Assembly: GCA_902826635.1 (NCBI GenBank)
Contig: CADEFQ010000001.1
Coordinates: 1-64,000 of the forward strand
Length of the DNA stretch: 64,000 nt
Direction of reading: 5' to 3'
Source of the DNA: an uncultured Pseudomonadota bacterium
GTDB taxonomy: Bacteria > Pseudomonadota > Gammaproteobacteria > Steroidobacterales > Steroidobacteraceae
Shown: piece by piece, positions 46,557 to 57,548 of the stretch
How positions within the stretch are numbered: the stretch's first letter is position 1
Layout of the letters: the number at the start of each line of letters is the position of its first letter
The notes under the pieces: generated by a model
Told to the model about the DNA's origin: nothing
The model's database searches: none
What the model saw: only the letters and a program-made list of their open reading frames with translations
Program-made: the position numbers and the translations under genes

Positions 46557-47394
46557 CAAACACCTCATCCATGCGGCCCCAGCGGAAATCGCGCAGCAGC
46601 CTGCGCAGGCGGCCCTCCATGCGACCGAGGTTCGTGTAATGGCGGAACCTGGATTTGGCCGACACGCCGGCGACGCGTGGCTGGCCCGGGTCGATTTCCC
46701 ACGGGTGGCAGTAGAACACCGCCGATTGCCCGTCGCGCGCATTCACGCGACGCACGGCGGCGCGAAACAGCGCATAGGGCAGCAAGCGAAAATAGCCGCC
46801 GCCGCCGGCGGGCAGGCGCTGGCCGAAATACTCCACGGTCGTGATCGGCACTTCGAGCAGCGCCCCCGACGCTGCGCGATAGGCGAAGCGCGGCGAGCCG
46901 GGGATGCCGTACAGGTCATGGCGAATCGGAAAGATGCTCGAGTCATAGGCAAACCCGAGCTGCTCGAGGATGTCGAGGGCCCAGAGTGAACGCGCCGTGA
47001 TCGAGTAGGTGGCCGCGCGGTAACCGCGGACGGGCGCGCCGGTCGCGTCCTCGAGGCGCTGCTTCGCCTCGGTTGTCTCGGCACGAAACACCTCGGGGGT
47101 CTGCGTGTACACGGTCTGGTGGGTGAGTCCGTGGCAGGCGACTTCGTGACCCGCGGCATGGATGTCGCGCACGAGCTGCGGTGAGCGCTTCGCGACCCAG
47201 CCGAGGACGAAGAAAGTCGCGCGGATGCGCTCCTCCGCGAGGATCTCGAGCACGCGGCGCGTGTTGGCCTCGGCACGGTACTCGAGCCGGTCCCATTGCG
47301 CGCGGTCGATTGCCGACGCGAGCGCCTCGACGTGGAAGTAGTCTTCCACATCGATCGAGAAGGCATTCGTGACTGCCCGCTTTACTGCATCCAC
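46546..47394 (-). CDS. XrtA system polysaccharide deacetylase
   Basis: NodB-domain protein of 282 residues. FSIDVEDYFHVE (12-23) holds the catalytic and metal Asp, CHGLTHQ (87-93) the metal His pair, and GYRAATYSIT the third motif. The opening is typical of the exosortase-locus deacetylase subfamily. It probably N-deacetylates amino sugars of the repeat unit or polymer. It lacks a signal peptide, so cytoplasmic action on a precursor is likely. It is in the core operon after the barrel protein gene. Confidence 0.88.
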   Translation of the reverse strand: MDAVKRAVTNAFSIDVEDYFHVEALASAIDRAQWDRLEYRAEANTRRVLEILAEERIRATFFVLGWVAKRSPQLVRDIHAAGHEVACHGLTHQTVYTQTPEVFRAETTEAKQRLEDATGAPVRGYRAATYSITARSLWALDILEQLGFAYDSSIFPIRHDLYGIPGSPRFAYRAASGALLEVPITTVEYFGQRLPAGGGGYFRLLPYALFRAAVRRVNARDGQSAVFYCHPWEIDPGQPRVAGVSAKSRFRHYTNLGRMEGRLRRLLRDFRWGRMDEVFGVA

Positions 47395-47402
47395 GGCGAA
47401 GC

Positions 47403-48704
47403 TCAGCGACGTCGTGGCGTGTAGGTCAGGCGGAGCGTCACCCGATTTTCGGTGTAGTCCCGCTGGCCCGAACCGAGCAAGGAGTCACCCGATCCTTCGA
47501 ATCGCTCGGCGGTGAGCATCATGCCGACCGTCTCTGAAAACAACCAGTCAAGGCCCGTGCCGGCATTCCATTCGTCGAACTTCACGTCGGAGCGGTCGAA
47601 GTCCTGCGTTGACCAGCCGCCGTACAGCCGCCAGGACAGCCGCGGGCTGAGCCGGCGCAAGATCGTCGCCGTGGCGCTCTTCGAATCCCGATTCAAGGTA
47701 TCGTCGCGCTCGTAATCTTCGGAGCGCAGGTTGGCGGCGAGGTTCAGCGTCATGCGCGCGCCCTCCGCGGTCCACCCGATCGACAGGAAGTCGGACTGGA
47801 ACTGACCGCTCGAGACGATCGGGCGTTCACCGTCGACTTCGATGGGGCCGATCCCCTGGTCGCGCCGCATCGCATCGGCCGAGTCGGTGAGTTCGGTACC
47901 CGCATTCACGGTGAGCGTGGTGCGCTCGGACATGTGCCGCTCGATGGTCAGGTTGACCAAGGGGCCGTTGGTCGTGTCACCGAAATCGTGCAGCGTGGTG
48001 ACGCCGCCGCGCAGGCTGAGGCTGGTCCGCGCGCCCTCGGCTGCGTACTGCAGGTAGCCGGACTGACGATCGTAGTTGCTGCCCGTCGTGTCGTCGTATT
48101 CGACCCGCTCGGCCGTCGCATTGAGCGACAGCGCCGCGCGCGCGCTCATCTGCCGCTCGATGCCTAGCGTGCCGAGCAGGCGCTGATTGCCGGCCGCGGT
48201 GTCTTCGAAATAGACATCGGACCAACGCCCGCCGATCAGGATGGCCGTGCGTTCTCCCACGGGCAGGCGCAGGTCCGGCCCGGTGGTGAAGTAGTTGGCA
48301 TTCTGCTGGTTGCCCGGCGTATCGACGTTGCGCGGATCGATGAGGGCACGCGCATAGTTGTCCTGGATTTCCCAGCTGAGCCGCTCTGGCAGGAACCAGT
48401 AGCGCACCGTGCCGTTCAACCCGCCCTGCAGATCCGCGTCGTAGGCATTGTCGAAATAATTCCGGTAGGCAAGGTTCGCATCGATATTCGCGTTCAACCG
48501 CCCGCTGTTGCGCTCCACACCGAGCCGCAGGCCGAGCTCACCGACCGTCTGCGATTCTTCATCGACGCTCGTGCGCTGGATGTTGTCCGTGTGAAAAACT
48601 CCTATGGTCAGGCCGAGATCGACCTCCTGCGAATACGCAGCGCCTGCCCACAGCCCCACCGCCGCCATCACGAGCGGCCGACCCCGTTTCGCGATTTTGT
48701 TCAT
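47403..48704 (-). CDS. PEP-CTERM system-associated outer-membrane beta-barrel
   Basis: A 433-residue protein with a signal peptide (cleavage after AYS) and repeating amphipathic strands such as GVFHTDNIQRT, GELGLRLGVERNSGRL and NIDANLAYRNYFDN, each 10-12 residues with aromatic ends. This is the barrel family regularly found beside the XrtA tyrosine kinase gene. It may form the outer-membrane exit for polysaccharide. The C-terminus ends in RRR without the usual terminal aromatic. It has an ATGA overlap with the kinase gene. Confidence 0.8.
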   Translation of the reverse strand: MNKIAKRGRPLVMAAVGLWAGAAYSQEVDLGLTIGVFHTDNIQRTSVDEESQTVGELGLRLGVERNSGRLNANIDANLAYRNYFDNAYDADLQGGLNGTVRYWFLPERLSWEIQDNYARALIDPRNVDTPGNQQNANYFTTGPDLRLPVGERTAILIGGRWSDVYFEDTAAGNQRLLGTLGIERQMSARAALSLNATAERVEYDDTTGSNYDRQSGYLQYAAEGARTSLSLRGGVTTLHDFGDTTNGPLVNLTIERHMSERTTLTVNAGTELTDSADAMRRDQGIGPIEVDGERPIVSSGQFQSDFLSIGWTAEGARMTLNLAANLRSEDYERDDTLNRDSKSATATILRRLSPRLSWRLYGGWSTQDFDRSDVKFDEWNAGTGLDWLFSETVGMMLTAERFEGSGDSLLGSGQRDYTENRVTLRLTYTPRRR

Positions 48705-49633
48705 TGCTTTTCCGATTTTATTGAGTCGAGGAATCCGTCTCCGTACCCATAACCGTAGTACCCGCCGGCACTGTCGTGCAGCGCCTGGTTCAGTACGAGC
48801 CCGACGCGCGGTCCGTCGCCAATGATGCCGATCGCATCCTCCACCGCGTGCTGCGGGGTGCCACCCGCCCGTACCACCATCACCACCTGTCCAAACAGCG
48901 AAGCGAGTACCTGCGCTTCGCTCGTCAGCAGGATCGGGGGTGAATCGAGCAGCACGATGGCGGCGCCGTCGAGCTGTTCGATTTCGTCGAGCACCTGGCG
49001 CATGCGCGCACTCGCGAGCAGTTCGGTCGCGGTCTCGCTGCGACGACCGATCGGCAGCAGGTGCAGGCCGCGGACATCCGTCGGCATCACGACTGATTCG
49101 ACGGATTGACTGGAGTTCGTCAGCAGATCGAGCAGCCCCGCCTCGCCACCGATGCCGAGCGCCTGGCTGAGTTGCGGTTTCGGCGCATCGCCATCGATCA
49201 GGATCACGCTGTGATCCTTTTCGAGCGCGAGGCTCAGCGCGAGATTGATCGCCGTGAAAGTCTTGCCATCGCCCGGCAGCGCGCTCGTCACCATCAGCGA
49301 GCGCGGCAACGCGGATCGCGCCTGCGCCGACTGCGCCTCGTCACCGAACGCATGCTTCAGGATCGGCCGCTTCAGGATGCGGTACTGATGCGAGATCTCG
49401 CGCTGCTGGTGCTCGGGCGGCAACAAACCCGCGTGGCGCAACTTCTCGAAATCGATATGAACCGATTTTTCCGGATTGCCGATGGGCCGACGCGCCCCGA
49501 CATCGCGCGGCGGACCGGGCACGGCGGGCGCTGGCGCCGCTTTGCGTTCGGCAGGCGCAACGACCGGCTTCGGCGCCGCGGCGGCCTGTCCGCTTTGCTG
49601 CAATCGCTTCAGGGCGCGTTCGACGATACTCAT
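48701..49633 (-). CDS. XrtA-associated tyrosine autokinase
   Basis: BY-kinase of 310 residues in a stand-alone form. Walker A SALPGDGKT is at 117-125, Walker A' VILIDGD at 143-149, and a Walker B-like AIVLLDSPP near 226. The C-terminal tyrosine cluster has Tyr at 292, 293, 295 and 297, the autophosphorylation tail. With the chain-length protein encoded next to it, it forms the split Wzc/CapB-CapA type regulator of polymer length. The proline-rich linker at about 20-45 is variable. Confidence 0.9.
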   Translation of the reverse strand: MSIVERALKRLQQSGQAAAAPKPVVAPAERKAAPAPAVPGPPRDVGARRPIGNPEKSVHIDFEKLRHAGLLPPEHQQREISHQYRILKRPILKHAFGDEAQSAQARSALPRSLMVTSALPGDGKTFTAINLALSLALEKDHSVILIDGDAPKPQLSQALGIGGEAGLLDLLTNSSQSVESVVMPTDVRGLHLLPIGRRSETATELLASARMRQVLDEIEQLDGAAIVLLDSPPILLTSEAQVLASLFGQVVMVVRAGGTPQHAVEDAIGIIGDGPRVGLVLNQALHDSAGGYYGYGYGDGFLDSIKSEKQ

Positions 49634-49637
49634 GCGT

Positions 49638-51248
49638 TCACCCGATCAGACTCTGGAGATGGCGAGCCGCAAAATCCTGCAGCGCCATGACGACCCCGAA
49701 AACGACGAACAGCAGCAGGGTCGCCGCGGAAAACTTCATCAGCTCGGTGCGTCGCTGCTGGCGATGGCGATCGACCCAGGTGCGGCTGATCGAGGCGAAC
49801 ACCGGCAGTCCGGTCACTTCGCCGAGCGCACGCGCCGTGTGGAACACCGGCCGCAACTGGTTCAGCAGCCATCCACCGCCGGCCCCGACGGCCAGCGCGG
49901 CGATCAACACGATCATCAGCAACTGCGGCCGGTTCGGCGTCACGGCTTCGATCGGCGCCGCGGGCGGCTCGATGATGTCGAACTTCACCGTGCCGGTGCG
50001 ATCTGCCTGCTGGGAGAGCTTCGCCGTTTCGCGTCGCTGCACGAGTTCGTTGTACTGCAGCCGGACCTGTTCGTAGTCGCGGTTCAGGCGCGCGAGCTCA
50101 GCCTCGACCTCGGGGACCGAATTGACCTGCTGGCGCAGCGAGCCGATCTTCCCCTGGCGCTGAGCGAGCTCCTGGCGAAGTTCGGCCACCTGCACCTGCG
50201 TGCGCTTCATCTCCATCTCGAGACTCTGGTACACGGGATTCGCCTTGAGCGAGGACGACAGGCTGCCCGTGGCCTGCTGCCCGGCCTTGATGCGGGCGAG
50301 CTCCTCCTGCTGGCGCTGCTTCAGTTCCTCGAGCGTCTTGCGCGTCGCGATGACCTCGGGATGCTTCTCGGTGTAGCGCAGCAGCAGGTCGTCGAGCTGG
50401 CGCTGCAGGTCCTGGATCCGGAACGTGACGTCGCCGGACCCCTGGGTCGCGGCCGGTGCGCTGTTGCCGGTATCGAAACCAAACAGATACGGATCCTCGC
50501 CGTCGAGTTGGCGCTGGATTTCCGCCCTGCGACTTTCGGCCACCGCGAGCGCCGTGCGCACCCGCTCGGCCTCGATGGTTTCCTGCTGCATGCGGCCGAA
50601 GTAGTCGCCGGTGCTGTTCGGCATCAGCCCGACATTCTTCTGCTTGAAGTCCGCGAGGCGCGCTTCCGCGTCGCGCAGCCGCTGTTCGTACTCGGCGATC
50701 TGCTCGTCGATGAAGCGCTGCGCAGTCTCCTGCCCGGTGCGCTTCTCGCCGAGCGCGTTCTCGACGAACGCGTTCAGCATTTTCTGCACGACCTCGACCG
50801 CCTTGTCGCGATTGCGGTCTTCGAAACTGATGACGTACAGGCCCTCCCCCTGCGTCGTGCGCGCGCGCAGATCCGCGGCATCGATCGACACGCGCTCGCG
50901 GATGCTGTTGATCAGCAGTTCCTTCTGTTCGGGTGTCGTGGCGCGAAGGTCGAGATCGGTCTCGCGCGCAACCTGCTCGATCTGCGGCCGGCTGAGGAGC
51001 GCCTGGCGCACGAGATCGAGGCCGGATGCAACATCCGGGTTGATGGCAAGACCCTCGAGCAGCGGGCGCAGGATGCCGCGCGTGTCGACGTACACCTTGG
51101 CCGTCGCCTTGTAGACGTTCGGCGTGGACATCACCATCGCCCAGCCGACGATGCAGACCACCCACGCGGCGGCGATGCTCAGCCAGCGAAATCGCCAGGC
51201 GCCGCGGAGTTCGTCGAGGATCTTGTTGAGTAGTTCGCGCAGGTTCAT
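49638..51248 (-). CDS. XrtA system polysaccharide chain-length determinant
   Basis: Wzz/PCP-2-like protein of 536 residues. It has two inner-membrane helices (about 18-38 and 445-465) with a long periplasmic coiled-coil region rich in Gln, Glu and Arg at about 160-400, and the PEAP-type PPAAPIEAVTPNRP motif just before the second helix. It controls chain length with the tyrosine kinase next to it. I chose ATG 51248, which is 14 bases after the export gene, over an in-frame extension. Confidence 0.88.
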   Translation of the reverse strand: MNLRELLNKILDELRGAWRFRWLSIAAAWVVCIVGWAMVMSTPNVYKATAKVYVDTRGILRPLLEGLAINPDVASGLDLVRQALLSRPQIEQVARETDLDLRATTPEQKELLINSIRERVSIDAADLRARTTQGEGLYVISFEDRNRDKAVEVVQKMLNAFVENALGEKRTGQETAQRFIDEQIAEYEQRLRDAEARLADFKQKNVGLMPNSTGDYFGRMQQETIEAERVRTALAVAESRRAEIQRQLDGEDPYLFGFDTGNSAPAATQGSGDVTFRIQDLQRQLDDLLLRYTEKHPEVIATRKTLEELKQRQQEELARIKAGQQATGSLSSSLKANPVYQSLEMEMKRTQVQVAELRQELAQRQGKIGSLRQQVNSVPEVEAELARLNRDYEQVRLQYNELVQRRETAKLSQQADRTGTVKFDIIEPPAAPIEAVTPNRPQLLMIVLIAALAVGAGGGWLLNQLRPVFHTARALGEVTGLPVFASISRTWVDRHRQQRRTELMKFSAATLLLFVVFGVVMALQDFAARHLQSLIG

Positions 51249-51261
51249 CGGGGCCTGTCCG

Positions 51262-51936
51262 TCAGAAGAACGATTCCGGGATGATGAGGACATCACCCGG
51301 CTTCATCAGCACGTTTTCCTTGAGCCGGCCCTTCTTGACCAGGTCCTCGAGCCGCACGCGCTTCTCCACGGTCTTGCCGCTCGCGTCCTTGCGCACGAGC
51401 TTGGCGCGATTGCCGGCGGCAAACTCGGCGAGCCCGCCGACGGCGAGCACGACATCGAGCGCCGTCATGCCTTCGCGATATGGCACGGACCCCGGCGTCG
51501 TCACCTGCCCGACGACCGTGATCTTGCTGAACGCGCTCTGCGGGTTCGTGACGATGACATTGACCTGCGGGCTGCGAATGTACTCGGCGAGTTTCGCCTC
51601 CATGTCGCGCGCGAGTTCCGAGGGCGTCTTGCCGACGGCGACGATGTCCTCGATCAGCGGGGTCGATACCTTGCCGTCCGGCCGGATCGGCACCACGGTC
51701 GAGAGTTCCGGATTGCGCCACACGAACACCTGGATCGTGTCGCCGGGGCCGATGATGTAGTCGGGACCCGTCGTCGTCGCCGGAGGCACCGCCTCGGGAG
51801 CCTCGGGAGCCACGGTTGCGGGAGCGGCCGCCGCGGGCGTCTGCGCCAGCGCTCCGACCGTCGCAGCCGCGCACAGCGTGAGCAGGAAGGCGAGCGCGAA
51901 GCGCCAGGCGTTCATGTTTCTTCGAACTGGTTTCAT
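51262..51936 (-). CDS. XrtA system polysaccharide export protein (Wza/OPX-like)
   Basis: A 224-residue OPX protein with signal peptide cleaved after ALA, an Ala/Pro-rich linker, then the Poly_export motif YIIGPGDTIQVFVWRNPELS (about 60-79), VRPDGKVS-like IRPDGKVSTPL and an SLBB domain near 135-180. It lacks a standard lipobox. It is shorter than Wza (379 residues), as usual for XrtA loci, and must work with another outer-membrane part, perhaps the barrel at 47403. It has an ATGA overlap with prsT. Confidence 0.88.
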   Translation of the reverse strand: MKPVRRNMNAWRFALAFLLTLCAAATVGALAQTPAAAAPATVAPEAPEAVPPATTTGPDYIIGPGDTIQVFVWRNPELSTVVPIRPDGKVSTPLIEDIVAVGKTPSELARDMEAKLAEYIRSPQVNVIVTNPQSAFSKITVVGQVTTPGSVPYREGMTALDVVLAVGGLAEFAAGNRAKLVRKDASGKTVEKRVRLEDLVKKGRLKENVLMKPGDVLIIPESFF

Positions 51937-54698
51937 CTCAGGGTCCCGAGCAGTGTCTCGGCAGCGCGCCGGGACGGAAAGTCGACATTGTCGGTGATCA
52001 ATTTGCCCAGCACTGTGGCGGCGGCCTCCTTTTTGCCACTCTTCACGAGGGCAGCCGCATAGTGATACTGGATCTCCGCCGCGTTTGGCGATGCGCGCGC
52101 CGCCCGCTCCAGGATCGGCAGCCCTTCCACGATATTACCCGATTCCACGAGAATCCAACCGTAAGTATCTGCAATATCAGGATTTTCAGGTTTGGCCTCG
52201 TGCGCGCGACGGGCCATCTGGGTCGCCCGGGGGTCCCCGGCCTGCTGATAGAGCCACGCCAGGTTGTTCATGATCTCTGCGCCCGGCCAGGCCTCGACCG
52301 CCCGCTCGTACTGGGTAATGGCCGCGCCCCGGTTCCCCGTCCGCTGGTAATGCTCCGCCAGCGCGACCCCCACCAAAGGGTCCCGCGGGTGGTCCGCAAG
52401 CCAGGCCGTGAGCGCCACTTCGGGTGCCGCGCGCCCGGCCGCGCGGGCCGCGCGATAGGCACGCAGTGCGAGCGTCGCGCTCGGGCGCAGGCGCGACGCG
52501 CGCGCGTAGGCCTCCGCCGCGGGCGCGGCGCGACCCGCGGCGAACAGCACGTCGCCACGCAATTCCTCTGCCGTCGCCTCAGGCCCGCCGGCCTTTTCGA
52601 ACGCCGCCACCCGCTCGAGCGCGCGATCGTAGAGTTTTTCACGAGTATCAAGCTGAGCGAGCAGCACATTCGGCGCCACCCAGGTCGGCCGTTCACGCAC
52701 GGCGGCCTCGAGGCGCGCGCGCGCTTCATCGCCGCGCCCGAGCGCCATCAGCGCGACGCCGGCGTTCACTTGCGCCTGCGCGACGCCGAGCGAAGCCGCC
52801 TCGTTGAAGCGTTGCAGTGCTGCATCGATCTGCGACGCACGCAGCAGCACCTGCCCGACCCGATCGAGGGTCACGGCGCGCGTGCGCGTGACCGCGAGCG
52901 CCTGCTCGAGCAGCGCATTCGCCTTGACGGGATCCTTGTCGGCGAACGCGAGATCGGCCAGTTGCAGCCGCGATTCGACGGCCGAAGGATTCGCGCTGAT
53001 CGACTGCGCGAGCCACTTCGCAGCCGCGCCGCGATCGAGCTTCGCGCGCGCGAGCGACGCCAGCGCGATGAACGCGCGTTCGTTCGACGCGTCGATGTCG
53101 AGCACCTTGCGGAAACCCTTCTCCGCCGCCGCCGCGTCGCCCCGCAGTTGCTCGGCTGCCGCGACGCCGAGCAAGGCGTCGACGTTGCGAGGTTCGGCGC
53201 GCAGCGCTTCCTCGAAGAGGCCGCGCGCAGCGTCACCAACGCCGGCCGAGAGCAGGTAGAAACCGCCGGCCACCCGCAGTCCCACGTCCCCCGGATTGTC
53301 CCTGGCGAGTTGCTGGATCGCCTGTCTCGCGGTCGCGGGATCCTTGCCCGAGGCTTCCGCGAGCACCAGCAACTGCCGGCGCCGCAGGCCACCTGCGTCC
53401 TGCGGCATCGCACGCAGGGTGCGCAGGGCCTCGTCACGGCGACCCGTCAGCAGATAGGCGTTGGCGAGATCGAGCCGGACCTCGGCATTGTTCGGTGCCG
53501 CCGCGGCGCTCTGTTCGAGCATCGCAATGCCTTCATCGGTCTGACCGCCCATCAGCAGGATCGAACCGCTGAGCCAGTCCGCACCGGGATCGCGCGCGGC
53601 GTCAGCCGGCGCCTCCGCCAGCACGCGCCGCGCACCGACCGGGTCGCGGCGCGCAAGGTAGACGCGGGCGAGGAGCTTGCGGGCCTCGATGTTGTCGGGC
53701 CGCTCGGCGAGGAGCGGCGTCAGCGTGGAATCGGCCTGTTCGAGCGAACCCTGCTCGATCAGCACCGCGCCAAGCAGCAGGCGCGCAGGCACGTTGCCCG
53801 GATCGGCGGTGAGCGCGCGGCGCAGTTCGGTTGTCGCCGCCGGAAAATCGCGCCGTGCGTTTGCGATGCGGGCCTTGAGGAAGTGGGTCGGGAAAGCATC
53901 CGGCGCACGCTGTGACAGCGCGGCAAGTTCGGTCTCCGCGCCGGCAAGATCACCCGCGGCCAGCCGACTCTCGACGAGTCCGACAAAGACGCCGAGTTGT
54001 TCGGGAATCGAAAGTTGGCCCACCATGTGCTTGCGCGCCGCGTCAAGGGCGGCCTGTGCGCCCTTGGCGTCGCCGATCGACATCGCGAGCCGGCCACGAT
54101 AGAAGGCTGCACGGGCAAATTCCGGATGCGCGACGAGCAGTTTGTCGAGCGCGGCAGTCGATTCAGCGATGCGACCGGCCGCCCAGAGCCAGCGCGCATC
54201 CGCGAGGCGCACATCACGATCGTCGGGCGCCGCGGCGAGCGCGGCGTCGAGCGACTTGCGGGCCTCGTCGCTCCGCCCGAGGCCCATCTGTGCGTCGGCC
54301 ATCGCGAGCAGCCGCAGGTGCGGCGGGCTCGTCTTGTCGGCCGTCGCCGAGGCGAGCAATTCGTCGTACCGGCCCCGCGCCCGCATCACGTCCTGTTCGA
54401 GCGCGAGGACCGCGGCGTGATCGGCCCCTGCCTGGGTCGCGCGCTCGAGCTCCGCGCGCGCCGTCGCCGGATCACCGACGCGCAGCGCGAGCCGCGCCAG
54501 CAGCACACGGCCCGCCGCGTTGCCGGGTTCGCGATCGAGCGCGGCCTTCACGTCCGCCATGGCGGCGGAATCCTGGCCCGCATCGAAGGCCGTCTGCGCA
54601 CGCTCGAGTCGCTGCTCCACACTCAGGAAGCGATCACAGCCCGTCAGGAGCGCGATCGTGACCATCGCCGCCAGCCACGGTCGCATCGTCGTATTCAT
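51933..54698 (-). CDS. prsT: PEP-CTERM system TPR-repeat lipoprotein PrsT
   Basis: Lipoprotein of 921 residues: lipobox LLTGC with Cys21, then more than twenty TPR-like repeats to the C-terminus (for example AGRVLLARLALRVGDPATAR, PNNAEVRLDLANAYLLTGRR). The length agrees with the usual ~900 residues of PrsT. It is thought to act as a periplasmic scaffold for the exosortase and polysaccharide system. I chose ATG 54698, whose ATGA overlaps the XrtA stop; an in-frame GTG lies 9 bases upstream. Confidence 0.92.
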   Translation of the reverse strand: MNTTMRPWLAAMVTIALLTGCDRFLSVEQRLERAQTAFDAGQDSAAMADVKAALDREPGNAAGRVLLARLALRVGDPATARAELERATQAGADHAAVLALEQDVMRARGRYDELLASATADKTSPPHLRLLAMADAQMGLGRSDEARKSLDAALAAAPDDRDVRLADARWLWAAGRIAESTAALDKLLVAHPEFARAAFYRGRLAMSIGDAKGAQAALDAARKHMVGQLSIPEQLGVFVGLVESRLAAGDLAGAETELAALSQRAPDAFPTHFLKARIANARRDFPAATTELRRALTADPGNVPARLLLGAVLIEQGSLEQADSTLTPLLAERPDNIEARKLLARVYLARRDPVGARRVLAEAPADAARDPGADWLSGSILLMGGQTDEGIAMLEQSAAAAPNNAEVRLDLANAYLLTGRRDEALRTLRAMPQDAGGLRRRQLLVLAEASGKDPATARQAIQQLARDNPGDVGLRVAGGFYLLSAGVGDAARGLFEEALRAEPRNVDALLGVAAAEQLRGDAAAAEKGFRKVLDIDASNERAFIALASLARAKLDRGAAAKWLAQSISANPSAVESRLQLADLAFADKDPVKANALLEQALAVTRTRAVTLDRVGQVLLRASQIDAALQRFNEAASLGVAQAQVNAGVALMALGRGDEARARLEAAVRERPTWVAPNVLLAQLDTREKLYDRALERVAAFEKAGGPEATAEELRGDVLFAAGRAAPAAEAYARASRLRPSATLALRAYRAARAAGRAAPEVALTAWLADHPRDPLVGVALAEHYQRTGNRGAAITQYERAVEAWPGAEIMNNLAWLYQQAGDPRATQMARRAHEAKPENPDIADTYGWILVESGNIVEGLPILERAARASPNAAEIQYHYAAALVKSGKKEAAATVLGKLITDNVDFPSRRAAETLLGTLR

Positions 54699-56177
54699 CG
54701 GTTCCACCCCGCTGACGGCAGCATCGCCATGATGGGCCTCGACATATCGTCCCAGAAAGCTCCCGCGAGCGCCCGCGCGGATCCGCAGTTCGAATCGCAG
54801 CGCACGGCGAGCGCGACGACGCCGGAAGGCGCCGGCCGGCGGATCGAGCGCAGCCCGTACGCGAGCTGCGCGAACGCGTCCTCATTCGTGCGCCAGCCCC
54901 CGATATCGTAGAGATAGGCGAGCAGCCAGAGATCGCCATCCGCCGCGCGCGCTTCAAACGATGCGAGGCCCGGCGCATGCGGCGACAACGCCTGCGCCAC
55001 ATGCGGCCAGGCACGGTTCCAGGCGCCGGGCGCCAGCAATGAGTTGCCGTACTGGATCAGCTCCTCGCCCTGGCGCTGCGCTCCATAGGTTCCGACGTAC
55101 AACTCGACCACGCCCGCTCCTGACGAGTACGACGCGCGGCGCTCGCCCGCGGTTCCGTGGAAGCGAGGCATCCAGCCGGCGCCCGCCGGGAGCGGCCCCT
55201 GCCAGTGCGCCGTTGCGAGCGGCAAGGCGCCGGGCGCGGCGCGAAGCGTCGGAACCGTGCTGCGCGCAAGGTTCATCGCGAACACGGTGGCGAGCAGCGC
55301 AAAGGGCAACGCCGTCGCCCAGCGTCGGGTCGGTGCAGCGGTCACATCACGATGCAGCGGTAGCGGAGGCGACAGCGCACTCCCACCCAGCCGGCGCGCG
55401 AGGAGCAGGACCACCGCGAGCAGCAACACGAAGATCACGTTGCCGAGCGTCAGGTGTTCGACCGCCACGAGATAGGTGTCCATGCCGTATGCGTAGCCCG
55501 CATAGATCACGATCACGATGCGCAGCCAGTTCGCAAGCAGCGCGAGCGCGCCACAGGCAAGCACGAAGCCGACCGCGCGCAGTCCGCGCAGGTGGTTCAG
55601 CGCGGCGGCGAGCACCGCCACCGCGAGCGTAACCATGAAGTAGCGTTTGCCGCTGCAGCCCTCGATGATCTGGAAGCTGCCGCCAGGAATGGTCACGGTG
55701 TACTCGTGCACCTGCGCGGAAATGCCGAGCCACCCAAGCAGGGTTTCGGACACGCCGACGCTGAGCCGTTGCAGCATCGGCAGCGCGTAGTCCCACACCG
55801 GCGTCGTGAAATAGAGGAATGCGACCGGTGCAATGACCCGGCGCGCGAACGGCCAGCCGGCGGCCGCCCAGATCGCGAACCAGATGCAGAGCGGGAACAG
55901 CAGTTGATGGGCGGCGATGCTGTTCGCCGTACGCATCACGATCCAGGCGGCGAGCGCGAGCGCGAGCATCGCTGCACCGCGCAGATCCGGTTGCGCGGGC
56001 ATGGAGCCACGCCGCTTGAGCACCAGCGAAAACCACACGATAGCCGCCAAGGCGAGCAGGTATCCATGCTGATAATCGTGGATGCTGTTCCAGGTCTCGA
56101 TCAGCGACGCGGCACTCGCCCAGAGCGCCCCCGTCGTGACGACCGCGACGGCGGCGGCAACCAGCCCCGCTTTCGGT

Positions 56178-56191
<14 letters not shown>
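54695..56191 (-). CDS. xrtA: Exosortase A fused to EpsI domain
   Basis: A 498-residue protein. The N-terminal ~270 residues hold eight or so helices with the transpeptidase-like triad: Cys179 in EGCSGKRYF, Arg224 in ANWLRIV, and His246 in VEHLTLGN. Residues from about 290 form the EpsI-type periplasmic domain. XrtA cleaves and anchors proteins with PEP-CTERM tails. The fusion with EpsI is the common form in exosortase A loci. The start overlaps the PrsR end by 14 bases. Confidence 0.93.

Positions 56192-57540
<1,349 letters not shown>

Positions 57541-57548
<8 letters not shown>

Noticed and set aside
52062..53915. Forward open frame of 617 codons
   Set aside because: Antisense to prsT, whose TPR pattern and lipobox show the real strand.
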